Positions 8,901-17,136 of a stretch of DNA of 27,452 nt are shown piece by piece (the stretch's first letter is position 1; every line of letters begins with the position of its first letter). Below the pieces are notes generated by a model. The model made no database searches and was not told the DNA's origin. It was given only the letters and a program-made list of their open reading frames with translations. The DNA is from Caryophanales bacterium UBA4694 (lineage in GTDB: Bacteria > Bacillota_I > Bacilli_A > RFN20 > CAG-288), in the NCBI GenBank assembly GCA_002404835.1, contig DHKM01000036.1, forward strand, positions 1-27,452, written 5' to 3'. Position numbers and translations under genes: made by a program.

Positions 8901-10344
8901 CTATACGGGAGGAAAGGCTGTCGAACCGTTCCAGTTCGAAAAGGAAGCAAACCACCTCTACAACTCCAATATGGTCGATTCCTACCTGAAGAACCTCAAC
9001 GCCAACTACAAGAAGGAAAACGCCTATACCGGATCTACGATTGCCGGACATGCCGGTGCCGTGAAATCTTCCACCATCAACAACATCCTCAACTTCAATA
9101 CCGCCGGTCTTTCCAATCTCAACGGTGAATTCACCGATGTCATCGATGAATCGACCGGAACAAAGAGAATCGTCGCAGGTGGTGAAGCCGGATCTGATCA
9201 TCTTCTTGCTACGTTCTTTGTCTTGAGAAATGTCGAGAGTGCAAACTGGTATATCAAGAATAAGGACGGAAGCGTCGTCAAGACAGGCAAAGTCACCAAC
9301 AAATGGCTTTATGGCGGAACTTCCTTGTTGGAATCCGATAATCTTCTCAAGAGCTGGCTGATCATCGACTCCACCAATATGAATGCGTCCAGAGCTATGG
9401 CGGATATCGATCTGAGTGAAATCAGTGATGGCGATTATGATCTCCAGTTCAGCTTCACTCTGGCTGCCAAGGACAATGACGGACAGGCTGTCACTCAGAC
9501 TAGCTCCTATGATCTTGTCATCGATAAGGTTGCTCCGGCTGTCAAGAGCCTTACCAAGAGAATCGATGGACAGGACGTCTATCTTGATATCGATACCGAT
9601 TCCTATGCCAACATCAGTTCCAGCAATGGTACCGGTGGTTGGACTGATGGCGACAAAGTCAGTGTCTATGTCTTCGACGAAGATGTGAACAGCAAATCCT
9701 ATTATCTCAACGTCTCCGATGCGGCCGGAAACCAGAACGGACTTCTTATCGATCTGACGGATCTCAGTCTCTTTGTCTTCGGAAAAGGACTCAAGCAGGG
9801 CTATACCATCGATAAATCCCAGATCAACTATGATACGGGTATGTGGAATGTCGATATCCTTGATGAGAAGGGAAATCTTGTCGATACCGATGGTACCTAT
9901 AAAGTCTATATCTATGTCGGACAGAACCTCACTGATTTGGATGTTTCCGAAATCGGTGGACAGTCTACGACGAAAGTCGATGATATCCTTCTTGATAAGA
10001 CAAAAGGCCATTATGCCTATGATGCATCTACTGGATATGTCATTATGAATCTTGGCTCTGGTGATACCACGTTCACTTGCAATTATCTTCCGATTGCAAT
10101 GGGACAGAGTCCTAAGAAGGCAAGTTTTGAACCGACACCGGTTCCTCCGTCTCCGTCCAGCAACGCATCCAACAGCAATTCTTCTACAAACAGCAACAGC
10201 GGAAATTCCAACAGCGGTTCCACTTCCGACAAGCCGAATAAGGGCGGATGCTCCGGTTCTGTGATTGCAACGACTTCTGCTTTGGGAGCACTTGGACTTG
10301 TTACGGCAGCTATTGCTTTGAAGAAAAAGAAAGAAGATAAATAA
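5962..10344 (+). CDS. Secreted, membrane-anchored subtilisin-like protease (S8, lactocepin/C5a-peptidase type)
   Basis: A 1460-residue cell-surface serine protease, likely cutting large extracellular proteins to peptides. Layout: signal peptide (1 to about 19), prodomain (about 37-125), S8 catalytic domain (about 165-690) with D189 (GIIDTG), H293 (NHGTHVAG), oxyanion N389 (SAGND) and S674 (GTSMASP). A protease-associated (PA) domain is inserted at about 505-600. An Fn3-like domain of the C5a-peptidase type starts near 790, and more Ig-like modules run to about 1385. The C-terminus has a Ser/Asn-rich linker (about 1395-1427), then GGCSGS with C1430, a hydrophobic helix and KKKKEDK. There is no LPXTG motif, so anchoring is not by classical sortase. 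A GGAGG ribosome-binding site precedes the ATG. All catalytic residues are intact. The adjacent opp operon suggests a proteolysis-and-uptake system. Substrate is unknown. Confidence 0.95.
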   Translation: MKKIITLLGVVATLSLSAGLNKTNTIDLSKIRKDKTTSFVIEVDDNLDYRTNAGSRNRALNDIKYKLTGFDYSIPYVYDRVLNGFAVTVKSSQASLAEAVMKTSSYVSKVTKETRYAAPTGDNMTTTTYVNGAQTVDKSTSAEKTAYQNRELILKNVSASDMGATNEQIKAVTGKDAALGKGVTIGIIDTGLILNQVSEFTDENGHAVENTYRTAAVDNMKKNGLENYINAPAFRPFTDQDNWSDTLSRTKIESVKKGLTGSKYKYLNNKIPFSYDYVGNDDNVNPDPEEGNHGTHVAGLAAANGTDFQGVSKNAQLAIFKVFGDKATGAGDAAIAAALNDAATLGLDMVNLSLGSPLDESKSSSGSAVIRALENCSKAGTIVNFSAGNDGKGSFASTKGYSQWSMDTTESGILGSYAADSSKANIVASSNPTEKFYSALIQANGEVVQFEDQMVNKAGSSTSYPTEYPFAETIKSYGEDTVNYPNLKNADGSYNFVHVKDHGKKEGYAQTANGDIDPTNYQGKIIVVDRGGSVTFETMAQNAAVAKAAALIVINNTTETAFSMSMSFGNFTPNFPVVFVLGSAASSLKTSVDKESTGTLTIVSNQMATTADGNGISSYSSDGSISDLELTPTISAPGYQVISSISADVNGTKSGSTRIYNSNLYGYEYMQGTSMASPNLTGAMAAALSEYVPGSGSKAVANEEEFMKKKRELSSLAMSTADSNIGTNKKSESVRRQGAGEINASRILAADSYVTTDLVSSDVLAKSKAELKNSKSLETGGTLYHADLSKDEEAYINIPYTIHNTSSSSKTYKPSLQLLIPALDVQYTAQDAYDAYYNQDSTNTETMAENITGNVTASIYDDEVEVPESAYVSGRENITVAPGATATGTIKVRIDNLAFSKEFGNTSITKDSKGNDATKFEKYTCEDFTGTLREYFNKYFDSTKGSYVEGFVKLEDADSATKGTSKDTSLNFPYLGFYGDYTGGKAVEPFQFEKEANHLYNSNMVDSYLKNLNANYKKENAYTGSTIAGHAGAVKSSTINNILNFNTAGLSNLNGEFTDVIDESTGTKRIVAGGEAGSDHLLATFFVLRNVESANWYIKNKDGSVVKTGKVTNKWLYGGTSLLESDNLLKSWLIIDSTNMNASRAMADIDLSEISDGDYDLQFSFTLAAKDNDGQAVTQTSSYDLVIDKVAPAVKSLTKRIDGQDVYLDIDTDSYANISSSNGTGGWTDGDKVSVYVFDEDVNSKSYYLNVSDAAGNQNGLLIDLTDLSLFVFGKGLKQGYTIDKSQINYDTGMWNVDILDEKGNLVDTDGTYKVYIYVGQNLTDLDVSEIGGQSTTKVDDILLDKTKGHYAYDASTGYVIMNLGSGDTTFTCNYLPIAMGQSPKKASFEPTPVPPSPSSNASNSNSSTNSNSGNSNSGSTSDKPNKGGCSGSVIATTSALGALGLVTAAIALKKKKEDK

Positions 10345-10353
10345 ATTTCATGG

Positions 10354-10390
10354 AAGAAAGTCTGATTTTATCAGACTTTCTTCTTGTTTA
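10354..10390 (+). terminator. Hairpin terminator after the protease gene
   Basis: A perfect 13-base stem: 10354-10366 (ending AGTCTGA) pairs with 10372-10384 around a five-base loop. The 3' tail is only moderately T-rich (TTGTTT), so read-through into the next gene, which starts at 10398 with no obvious promoter, is plausible. Confidence 0.75.
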
Positions 10391-10397
10391 GAGAAAC

Positions 10398-10775
10398 ATG
10401 CTACTGACATACGATAAAAAGGTAAATTTGATTCTTTGGATCGTTCTTGCTGTTCTTCCTCCGTGTTTTGTTCTTCCGATGTACTTCCTTACCAATTTCG
10501 GACTGAGCAATTCCCTGCTTGTACCGGCTATCCTCTATCTAGGAATAGCAGGCCTTGTCTTTGTCCAAAGGGCAGGAACGTTCGATATCTTCGAATTCCA
10601 GCTTACAAATTGGTTCAGCGCCTGGAAGAAAAAAACAAATTCCAGACAGACGGCTGGTGAATTCCATCAGGAACGGGTCAGGAAAAGAAAAAACAATCCG
10701 TTTCCGTATCTTCCTTTCCTTGCTTATGGGACTCTTCTTCTTGTTCTTTGTATCATTTTTGCCTATACAATCTGA
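10398..10775 (+). CDS. Small three-helix membrane protein, function unknown
   Basis: I do not recognise this 125-residue protein. It has hydrophobic segments at about 10-33, 37-56 and 103-124, joined by a basic loop (about 74-98) rich in Lys and Arg, which by the positive-inside rule should be cytoplasmic. The gene sits between the protease terminator and the opp promoter. The ATG at 10398 has no clear ribosome-binding site; a TTG at 10428, preceded by AAAAAGG, is an alternative that would remove ten residues. With no separate promoter seen, it may be expressed by read-through from the protease gene. The frame is supported by the hydrophobic pattern rather than by homology. Confidence 0.6.
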   Translation: MLLTYDKKVNLILWIVLAVLPPCFVLPMYFLTNFGLSNSLLVPAILYLGIAGLVFVQRAGTFDIFEFQLTNWFSAWKKKTNSRQTAGEFHQERVRKRKNNPFPYLPFLAYGTLLLVLCIIFAYTI

Positions 10776-10829
10776 GGATTGAAAAAGTCAATACGAAACA
10801 AAGAAAATCAGAGCTCTACCCCTCGTCTA

Positions 10830-10838
10830 TGGTATGAT
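10830..10838 (+). promoter_or_regulatory. Extended -10 promoter of the opp operon
   Basis: TGGTATGAT at 10830-10838 is an extended -10 (TGnTATGAT). No convincing -35 lies at the right distance. It sits 57 bases before the oppA start, leaving a leader of about 50 bases that ends in the AAAGGAG ribosome-binding site. Confidence 0.55.
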
Positions 10839-10894
10839 AAATAGAATAAATTCTTGTTTTTATTAAAAATTTACTCGAAAGGAGAAAAAGTAAA

Positions 10895-13867
10895 ATGAGA
10901 AAATATCTTAAGTTTGCGATGGTACCTGCCATTGCTTCCATTGCTCTTCTTGCCTCCTGCGGCAAAAAAACGGATTCCACGAAGAATTCTACAGGCGGAT
11001 CCAATGCCGGATCCAATACCACAGCCAGCACTCAACCGGTAAAGAGCGCCACTTTCACCTTGGATGGAAAGACCATCAAGGATGGAGACAATCTTACCAT
11101 TTCTGTCGGTGAAAACCTCAAGGTCATCACAGCCAAGAATGTCACAACCGTCACCTATAGTTCCAGTGCTGCCGATATTCTCGAAGTAGCTGCTACTACG
11201 GGTAAACTCAATGCCAAGAAGGCTGGAAACGCAGTTATTACTGCTGCTGCCGATGGAAAGGAATACAAGTTCAATTTCACGGTTGCTGCTCCGACTACTG
11301 AAGCCGGTATTTTCTCCTATGCAGATAGCTCCTATGAAGAAAAGGCCAAGATTCTCGGCGTCCTTGAGAAATATGCTGTCGATAACTACCTTACCGGTAT
11401 CACCCTTTTCTCCGATGGCGGAAAGGTCGTCTATAATTCCCGTTATACTCCAAAGCCGCAGCAGTATGTCGTCGGCTATGGCTGGGGAACAGAACGTGAA
11501 GGTAAGCTGACCGGAGAGCTTGAACATGCTCTTGGCGGACACAAGGATTATTATCAGTCCGGTATGGTTACGGTTCCTAACCGTGCCGATGCTATGAATG
11601 CAACAGGCTCCGATGTTTCCACACTGAGCGGATATATCACTTCTGCTTATTATGGAACCAGACTCAATTCCACAAACGATGGATATGAATGGTATCCGAT
11701 CCTTGCTTTGACCGATGAACCGATTCCGCTTGAAGAAGACGGAAAAGATGGTGAAAAGACCAAAGTCAAGGTCAACAATGACCTCACACAGAGTGATCGT
11801 TGGAGAATCTATGTCAGAACCGGAGACGGAAACTACAAGACCCAGGCTCCGCAGTATAAAACAGCATCCAATATCTCTGTCTTTAAGAAGTACAACAATA
11901 CGACCGTTCAGGCCGAAGACTATCTGACTCCGTTCAAGTGGATGCTCACTTCTGCCAACGGTCAGGTCCGTGGTGCCGAACTTCTCGATGGTGTTTCCGG
12001 TATCTATGGCGCTGCCAACTATTATGCAGCTTCCGGAGACAAGACCAAGCTCGGAAACAACATCTATGATGTCGATGATTGGAAGAAGTATATCGAAAAC
12101 GACAGAAACATCGCCATGGGAAGCGATGAGAAGGGAACCTATATCGATTTCAGACTTACGGTTCCTTGCACTCAGTTCTTCGCTAAGTACTATCTTTCTT
12201 CTAACCTCTACTCTCCGCTTCCGGCCGAAATCCTCAAGGAATATCCGAAGTACGGAACTGAACCTACGACAAACGACACTCTTTCTCAGACAACCATTTC
12301 CTGCGGTGCTTACTACATCTCCGAAAGACCGAATTCTACTTCCTTGACTTTGACTAGAAACGATAATTTTGTCGGTAGAATCTACAACAAGAATGCCAAT
12401 GGCGTAGCTATCGATGAATGGACTGATGGTTCTCAGCCGAGAGAAATCTATCAGATTCCTGGTATCCAGTGGACGCAGGTTTCCGATGATCAGAGAGAAA
12501 ACAACTTCAAACAGGGTAAAGTTGATGCCTATACTCCTGACAAGACCAACGTCAATACCACCTATAAAGAAGGTGAAGGCGAATTCTCCGATACCAAAAC
12601 CAAATGGAAATCCTATCAGACTGAGGCCGAAGCTACCTTCAAGATCAACGTCAACGCTTTGACAGCCAATGAATGGAAGAACCTCTTCGGAACTTCCGGT
12701 AAGGTCTACAGCCATAACTCTACTGTTACCAATACATGGGTCAAGGAAAGAAATACAAGGGCCTATATGTCCGATAAGAACTTCCTCGACTTCCTGTCTT
12801 TCGGCCTTGATCGTAAGACGATTGCAGAAACCCGTGGTAAACAGCCGACTCAGGATTACTTTGCCAATGCCTATGTCTATGATCCTGAAAACGGTAAAGT
12901 TTATAACAATACTGAATACCATAAAGCAGCTTTGGCTGATCGTCATAATGACACTTATGGTTATGATAAGACCGATGCCGCCAATGCTTTGAGATCCAGT
13001 ATCCAGAATGTCATCTCCAAGATCAAGGATCTTCCTACCGAAGGCGGAAAGAAAGTTGTCAGAATTGATATGAACTGGATGAATACCAGCGATACGAAGG
13101 ATTATGGTGATGTCTTCGATTCCTGGAAGAGTATCTTCGAAGAAGTCTCCAAGAAGTATTTCGGTGGTCAGTATGTTCTTGATATCAATCAGATCAACGG
13201 AACTTCCGACTATAATGCTGTCTATGACAAGATGAAACACGGCGAATTCGACCTTGGCTTCGGTGCCATCTCCGGAAACACCATGAACCCGCTCAACTTC
13301 TTCGAAGTTCTTAAGTCTGACAACTCTTCCGGTTTCACTCTGAACTGGGGTAAGGATACTTCCGAAGTCACCGACGAAATCGTCTATGACAACAAGAAGT
13401 GGTCCTTCGATAGTTTGTGGAATGCTGGAAATACAGTCGCCGTTCTGAATAAGAATGCTCAGATTGCTGCTCCGACTACCGATGGATATGATACTACCAC
13501 TTGGTTAAGCGACAGCGCCAAGAAACAGGTCAGCTATGAAATCGCATTTGACGATCTTATCGCTGCCGGTGCTACCATCAATACCATCCATGGTGCAACC
13601 GATGCTGTTAATGGAAAGACATTGTATCAGAGAGATACAGCCACGACCAAGATCGATGAAAACAACAAGAAATTCAGAGTTGTCCTTGATTCTGTTTTCA
13701 ACAATACCGGTGTCGAAGGCTCCGATGACCGTCAGACCGATACTGCAGCAACTGTCACCCTTACTGTCAGTTACACGATTAAGGTCGGCGGTACAGAACG
13801 TGAAATGACTGCGACACTTTCCCTTGCCAACTACTTCTCGGTCAGAGATACGATTGAAAGCAAATAA
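10895..13867 (+). CDS. oppA: Oligopeptide ABC transporter substrate-binding lipoprotein with N-terminal Ig-like domain
   Basis: The extracellular peptide-binding component (SBP family 5) of the Opp importer, made as a lipoprotein. The lipobox LLASC places the lipid-modified Cys at residue 22, followed by a Ser/Thr/Gly linker. Residues about 48-132 look like a bacterial Ig-like (Big_2) domain, with a pattern of short strands and an AGNAVITA-like core motif. The binding domain follows (about 140-880); it includes the TVQAEDYLTPFKWML segment typical of family 5 and a late FDLGFGAISG segment. A further beta-rich extension covers about 885-990. At 990 residues it is much longer than the usual 540-600, because of the Ig-like domain, loops within the binding domain and the tail. 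AAAGGAG lies before the ATG. It is first in a five-gene operon. Family assignment rests on motifs plus the downstream permeases and ATPases. Confidence 0.9.
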   Translation: MRKYLKFAMVPAIASIALLASCGKKTDSTKNSTGGSNAGSNTTASTQPVKSATFTLDGKTIKDGDNLTISVGENLKVITAKNVTTVTYSSSAADILEVAATTGKLNAKKAGNAVITAAADGKEYKFNFTVAAPTTEAGIFSYADSSYEEKAKILGVLEKYAVDNYLTGITLFSDGGKVVYNSRYTPKPQQYVVGYGWGTEREGKLTGELEHALGGHKDYYQSGMVTVPNRADAMNATGSDVSTLSGYITSAYYGTRLNSTNDGYEWYPILALTDEPIPLEEDGKDGEKTKVKVNNDLTQSDRWRIYVRTGDGNYKTQAPQYKTASNISVFKKYNNTTVQAEDYLTPFKWMLTSANGQVRGAELLDGVSGIYGAANYYAASGDKTKLGNNIYDVDDWKKYIENDRNIAMGSDEKGTYIDFRLTVPCTQFFAKYYLSSNLYSPLPAEILKEYPKYGTEPTTNDTLSQTTISCGAYYISERPNSTSLTLTRNDNFVGRIYNKNANGVAIDEWTDGSQPREIYQIPGIQWTQVSDDQRENNFKQGKVDAYTPDKTNVNTTYKEGEGEFSDTKTKWKSYQTEAEATFKINVNALTANEWKNLFGTSGKVYSHNSTVTNTWVKERNTRAYMSDKNFLDFLSFGLDRKTIAETRGKQPTQDYFANAYVYDPENGKVYNNTEYHKAALADRHNDTYGYDKTDAANALRSSIQNVISKIKDLPTEGGKKVVRIDMNWMNTSDTKDYGDVFDSWKSIFEEVSKKYFGGQYVLDINQINGTSDYNAVYDKMKHGEFDLGFGAISGNTMNPLNFFEVLKSDNSSGFTLNWGKDTSEVTDEIVYDNKKWSFDSLWNAGNTVAVLNKNAQIAAPTTDGYDTTTWLSDSAKKQVSYEIAFDDLIAAGATINTIHGATDAVNGKTLYQRDTATTKIDENNKKFRVVLDSVFNNTGVEGSDDRQTDTAATVTLTVSYTIKVGGTEREMTATLSLANYFSVRDTIESK

Positions 13868-13878
13868 TTCTCCTTAAA

Positions 13879-14928
13879 ATGCCTTATATTGTTAAATACT
13901 CTTTAAAAAGAATAGGGCTTCTTCTGGTAACCATCTTCATCATTCTCACCATCACTTTCTTCCTGGTGAAGATGTTACCGGAAAAACCGGTAACGGGAAC
14001 CGAAGAGGTTGTCTTCGGTTTCTATAGCGGTGAAGCTAGTAAAGGCTATTATGAAATTGTCAATGAAATCCGTCCAGATCTCGGAGACTTCATTTTCTCT
14101 TATAGTCCAAGTACCAGTCAAACGAAGTTCTATGTCTACAAAGTTCCTGCCATCCGTCAATACTTTTCCTGGCTTACGGGAATCTTCACCCGCTGGGATT
14201 GGGGAACTTCCGAAGCCATTCAGCTTAATGCTCCAGCTATGGATATCATTGCTGCAAGACTTCCGGCAACCGTTCTCATCAACGTCCTTGCACTTGTCAT
14301 TTCACTTCCTCTTGGATTCATCTTTGGTATTGTCGCAGCGCTTCATAAGAATTCCTGGCTTGATAATTTGATTTCTACGATTGTTATGATTTTTATTTCC
14401 GTTCCGTCCTTTGTCATCATTTCCTTCCTCATCCTCTGGCTTGGGTTCAACGGAAACCTTCCGTCTCAGTGGCCGACTGGTTCCAATACGGACATCGGTC
14501 AATATGCGTCGGCATTAGTCATCCCTGTATTGGCTTTATGTTTCGGTACGATTGCTTTGTTTACACGTTATACCAGAGCCGAACTTACCGAAGTCATGTC
14601 GAGTGAATTTTTGCTTCTTGCTAGAACCAAAGGTCTTACAAGGGGGCAGGCTGTCGTAAGACATGCCCTTCGTAACTCCATGGTTCCGATTGTTCCGATG
14701 ATCATCGGACAGTTTATCTCCATTCTTTCCGGTTCTGTCGTTTTGGAACAGCTTTATGTTATTCCTGGAATTGGAAGATTGTTTGTCGAAAGCATCAATT
14801 ACCACGATTACAATGTCCTTCTTGTCGATATGGCATTTTATACGTTGATTGGCCTCTTTGCTAACCTTGTTGTCGATCTCAGCTATGGTATCGTCGATCC
14901 GCGTATCCGTATGGGAGCCTCTTCTTAA
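13879..14928 (+). CDS. oppB: Oligopeptide ABC transporter permease OppB
   Basis: Inner-membrane permease subunit that with OppC forms the peptide channel. The protein is 349 residues, somewhat longer than the usual ~310 because the extracellular loop between the first two helices (about 35-132) is enlarged. The N-terminus (YIVKYSLKRIGLLL, then a helix) is typical of OppB/DppB. The cytoplasmic EAA coupling loop is visible as LLLARTKGLTRGQAVVRHAL, and the C-terminus ends in DPRIRMG. The start is 11 bases after the oppA stop. There is no Shine-Dalgarno; the gap instead contains CTCCTT, which is complementary to one, so translation probably relies on coupling to oppA. The gap holds no hairpin to lower downstream expression. 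Confidence 0.95.
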   Translation: MPYIVKYSLKRIGLLLVTIFIILTITFFLVKMLPEKPVTGTEEVVFGFYSGEASKGYYEIVNEIRPDLGDFIFSYSPSTSQTKFYVYKVPAIRQYFSWLTGIFTRWDWGTSEAIQLNAPAMDIIAARLPATVLINVLALVISLPLGFIFGIVAALHKNSWLDNLISTIVMIFISVPSFVIISFLILWLGFNGNLPSQWPTGSNTDIGQYASALVIPVLALCFGTIALFTRYTRAELTEVMSSEFLLLARTKGLTRGQAVVRHALRNSMVPIVPMIIGQFISILSGSVVLEQLYVIPGIGRLFVESINYHDYNVLLVDMAFYTLIGLFANLVVDLSYGIVDPRIRMGASS

Positions 14929-14929
14929 T

Positions 14930-17134
14930 ATGGAAAACGATAAAGATTTAAACGAAGACTTCACAATAGTCGATGGTCAGAAAACCGTTGATGCTGGCAC
15001 TGAAGTCAAGAAAATCGATGGAAACGAAGTCGAAGACAAAGACTTTGCTCTTGTCCAACAGGACAAGTCTATTCACGATACCAAATTTACAACCAAACCA
15101 ACTACATTCTTTAAAGATGCTATGAAAAGATTCTCCAAGAACCACTCCTCTGTCGTTGGTGCAGTGATTCTCGGAACTATCTTTGTCTTATCTCTTATTC
15201 TTCCGATTGAAGGAGTACTTCCGTATAACATCAAAGATTCACATCCGGAAGAAGCAAACCTTCCGATGAAGATTGTCGATCCGAAGAAAGGAGACGACGA
15301 CTTCTGGAACGGAACAAGATGGGTTGAAAACCAGACCTATCCGTATGATGCTGATGGAAAATATATTGGAACCCAATATGAAGATGATTCCGTCATCATC
15401 AACATCCGCAACATCAAGAAGAGATATCTTTCCGACTCTCAGGCTAAATACTCCGCTTCCAATCGTGGAGGCTATGTCTGTGTCACAGCTAAGAAGAGCG
15501 ATGGTGCCGAATACACAAACTCCATCGTTTCTCAGGAATTCAATTACAATTTCGCTCATAACTATAAGATCACCTTTACATTAGGCGGAAGAGATGATTC
15601 CGATTATCAGGCTGCTCCGAAAGTCTATCTCTACATGATCACAAAGAAAGGAAGCAGTACCGTCAGGATTCCTTTGAATGCCGATGATCCCATTGTTCCG
15701 TCCACACTTACGAAATCCGATGAGGTTCTTCAGGAAGGCCAGACCATCTATTCCTATAATCCGACTACATTTGACAATGTCTCCGAACTTGTCCAGAATG
15801 CAGCAACTTCCAAGAATCTTTCTTTCAAGAACGAAGACGGAAGCGATTCGACTTCCGATGATGAAAAGTATCTCAGCTGCCGTTTGGGACTTGCCTTTAC
15901 GACTTCTACCGAAGCGGATACAGCTATCTATATCAAGAACTTCAGTATTACATCCGATGACTCTGCTGAAGCAAGTGACCTTGCCCAACGTTCCTTCTCG
16001 GATGCAAATGATACTTTCTCCGATACTAAGAACAAACCGACCATTACAGGAAGCAACGATCCGAATCCCTATTATTGGCAGGCTACAACCGATAAGATGA
16101 TCCTTGAAGCCTATTCCCAGACCTGCGATCTTCTTCTGGATGAGTATCTTATTGCCTATGGTTATGAAGAGCAGAGCATCGATCAGATGACTATCGATAA
16201 CTGGCTTGGTGTTTCCACAGATGAAAACGGAAACATGGTACAGCAGCATGATCCATGGATTGTTTTGGATCACAAGAATCCTCAATTCGGCAAGCTCCAG
16301 CTTACGGAAGAAGGAAAGAAGCACGAAGATGAGATCTATGTCACAGACATTCTTTCTCAGACCCGTACTACCAGTACCTCTACAGGTGAAATCATCTACA
16401 ATTACACAGGTCGTGTATTGAAGTGGAAGAAATTCGGTTATAAGTCTATGCCGATGCATGTCTTCGGAACTCAGGACAAAGGAAAGGATATGCTCAAATA
16501 CACCTTCAACGGAACCCTGATTTCCTTAGGCCTTGGCATTGTCGTCAGTTTCATCAACATTCTCATCGGTGTCATCTGGGGATCTATTTCCGGATACTTC
16601 GGTGGTGTGACCGATATGGTCATGGAACGTATCGTCGATATTCTCAGCGGTATTCCGTCTTTGGTTCTTCTTACTGTCCTTACCCTTAAAATCGGTGAAG
16701 CTCATCCGATGCTTGCCTTCGGTCTTGCTCTTTGTTTGACCGGATGGATTGGAACGGAAAGTGTCACCAGATCCCAGTTCTACCGATATCGAGGACGAGA
16801 ATATGTCCTTGCGGCAAAGACGCTTGGTGCAAGAGCGCCGAGACTGATCTTCCGTCACATCCTTCCGAATGCCATCGGTACGATTGTTACCTCCTCTGTT
16901 TTGATGATTCCGAGTGTCATTTTCTCTGAAGCTACCATCTCCTACCTTGGACTTGGACTTCAGAATACCTACTCTTTAGGTATTATTCTCTCTGACGCCC
17001 AAAAATATCTGAGCAATTACGCGTATCAGCTGCTTCTTCCCGCTGTCATCATCTCTTTGCTTATGATCTGCTTCAACCTGTTCGGAAACGGCTTGCGTGA
17101 TGCCTTCAACCCGTCATTGAAAGGAACCGATTAA
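14930..17134 (+). CDS. oppC: Oligopeptide ABC transporter permease OppC with large extracellular insert
   Basis: Second permease subunit of the Opp importer. The ATG at 14930, one base after the oppB stop, gives 734 residues; an upstream in-frame ATG at 14849 lies inside oppB and is not favoured. Architecture: acidic cytoplasmic N-terminus (1 to about 70), first helix (about 74-94), then about 430 residues outside the membrane (about 95-525), then the permease core with the remaining helices (about 528-725) and the EAA loop YVLAAKTLGARAPRLIFRHI (from about 625). OppC proteins are usually about 300 residues, so the insert more than doubles the length. The insert includes a beta-rich part (about 160-365) resembling a jelly-roll or carbohydrate-binding fold, but I cannot name a family. 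It could touch OppA outside the cell (inference). Confidence 0.92.
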   Translation: MENDKDLNEDFTIVDGQKTVDAGTEVKKIDGNEVEDKDFALVQQDKSIHDTKFTTKPTTFFKDAMKRFSKNHSSVVGAVILGTIFVLSLILPIEGVLPYNIKDSHPEEANLPMKIVDPKKGDDDFWNGTRWVENQTYPYDADGKYIGTQYEDDSVIINIRNIKKRYLSDSQAKYSASNRGGYVCVTAKKSDGAEYTNSIVSQEFNYNFAHNYKITFTLGGRDDSDYQAAPKVYLYMITKKGSSTVRIPLNADDPIVPSTLTKSDEVLQEGQTIYSYNPTTFDNVSELVQNAATSKNLSFKNEDGSDSTSDDEKYLSCRLGLAFTTSTEADTAIYIKNFSITSDDSAEASDLAQRSFSDANDTFSDTKNKPTITGSNDPNPYYWQATTDKMILEAYSQTCDLLLDEYLIAYGYEEQSIDQMTIDNWLGVSTDENGNMVQQHDPWIVLDHKNPQFGKLQLTEEGKKHEDEIYVTDILSQTRTTSTSTGEIIYNYTGRVLKWKKFGYKSMPMHVFGTQDKGKDMLKYTFNGTLISLGLGIVVSFINILIGVIWGSISGYFGGVTDMVMERIVDILSGIPSLVLLTVLTLKIGEAHPMLAFGLALCLTGWIGTESVTRSQFYRYRGREYVLAAKTLGARAPRLIFRHILPNAIGTIVTSSVLMIPSVIFSEATISYLGLGLQNTYSLGIILSDAQKYLSNYAYQLLLPAVIISLLMICFNLFGNGLRDAFNPSLKGTD

Positions 17135-17136
17135 TC

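Noticed and set aside
8308..10011. 567-codon open frame on the minus strand
   Set aside because: Codon-aligned shadow of the protease gene, with the same low-complexity composition as other shadows.
10135..10344. LPXTG sortase signal at the protease C-terminus
   Set aside because: No LPXTG or close variant precedes the hydrophobic helix; the sequence there is GGCSGS.
10871..13240. 789-codon open frame on the minus strand
   Set aside because: It is exactly codon-aligned with oppA on the opposite strand, has repetitive Ile/Ser/Gly/Asp-rich composition and no ribosome-binding site; it results from the absence of TTA, CTA and TCA in oppA.
15581..16459. 292-codon open frame on the minus strand within oppC
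   Set aside because: Lies opposite the oppC insert, and the + strand frame is continuous with permease motifs on both sides.
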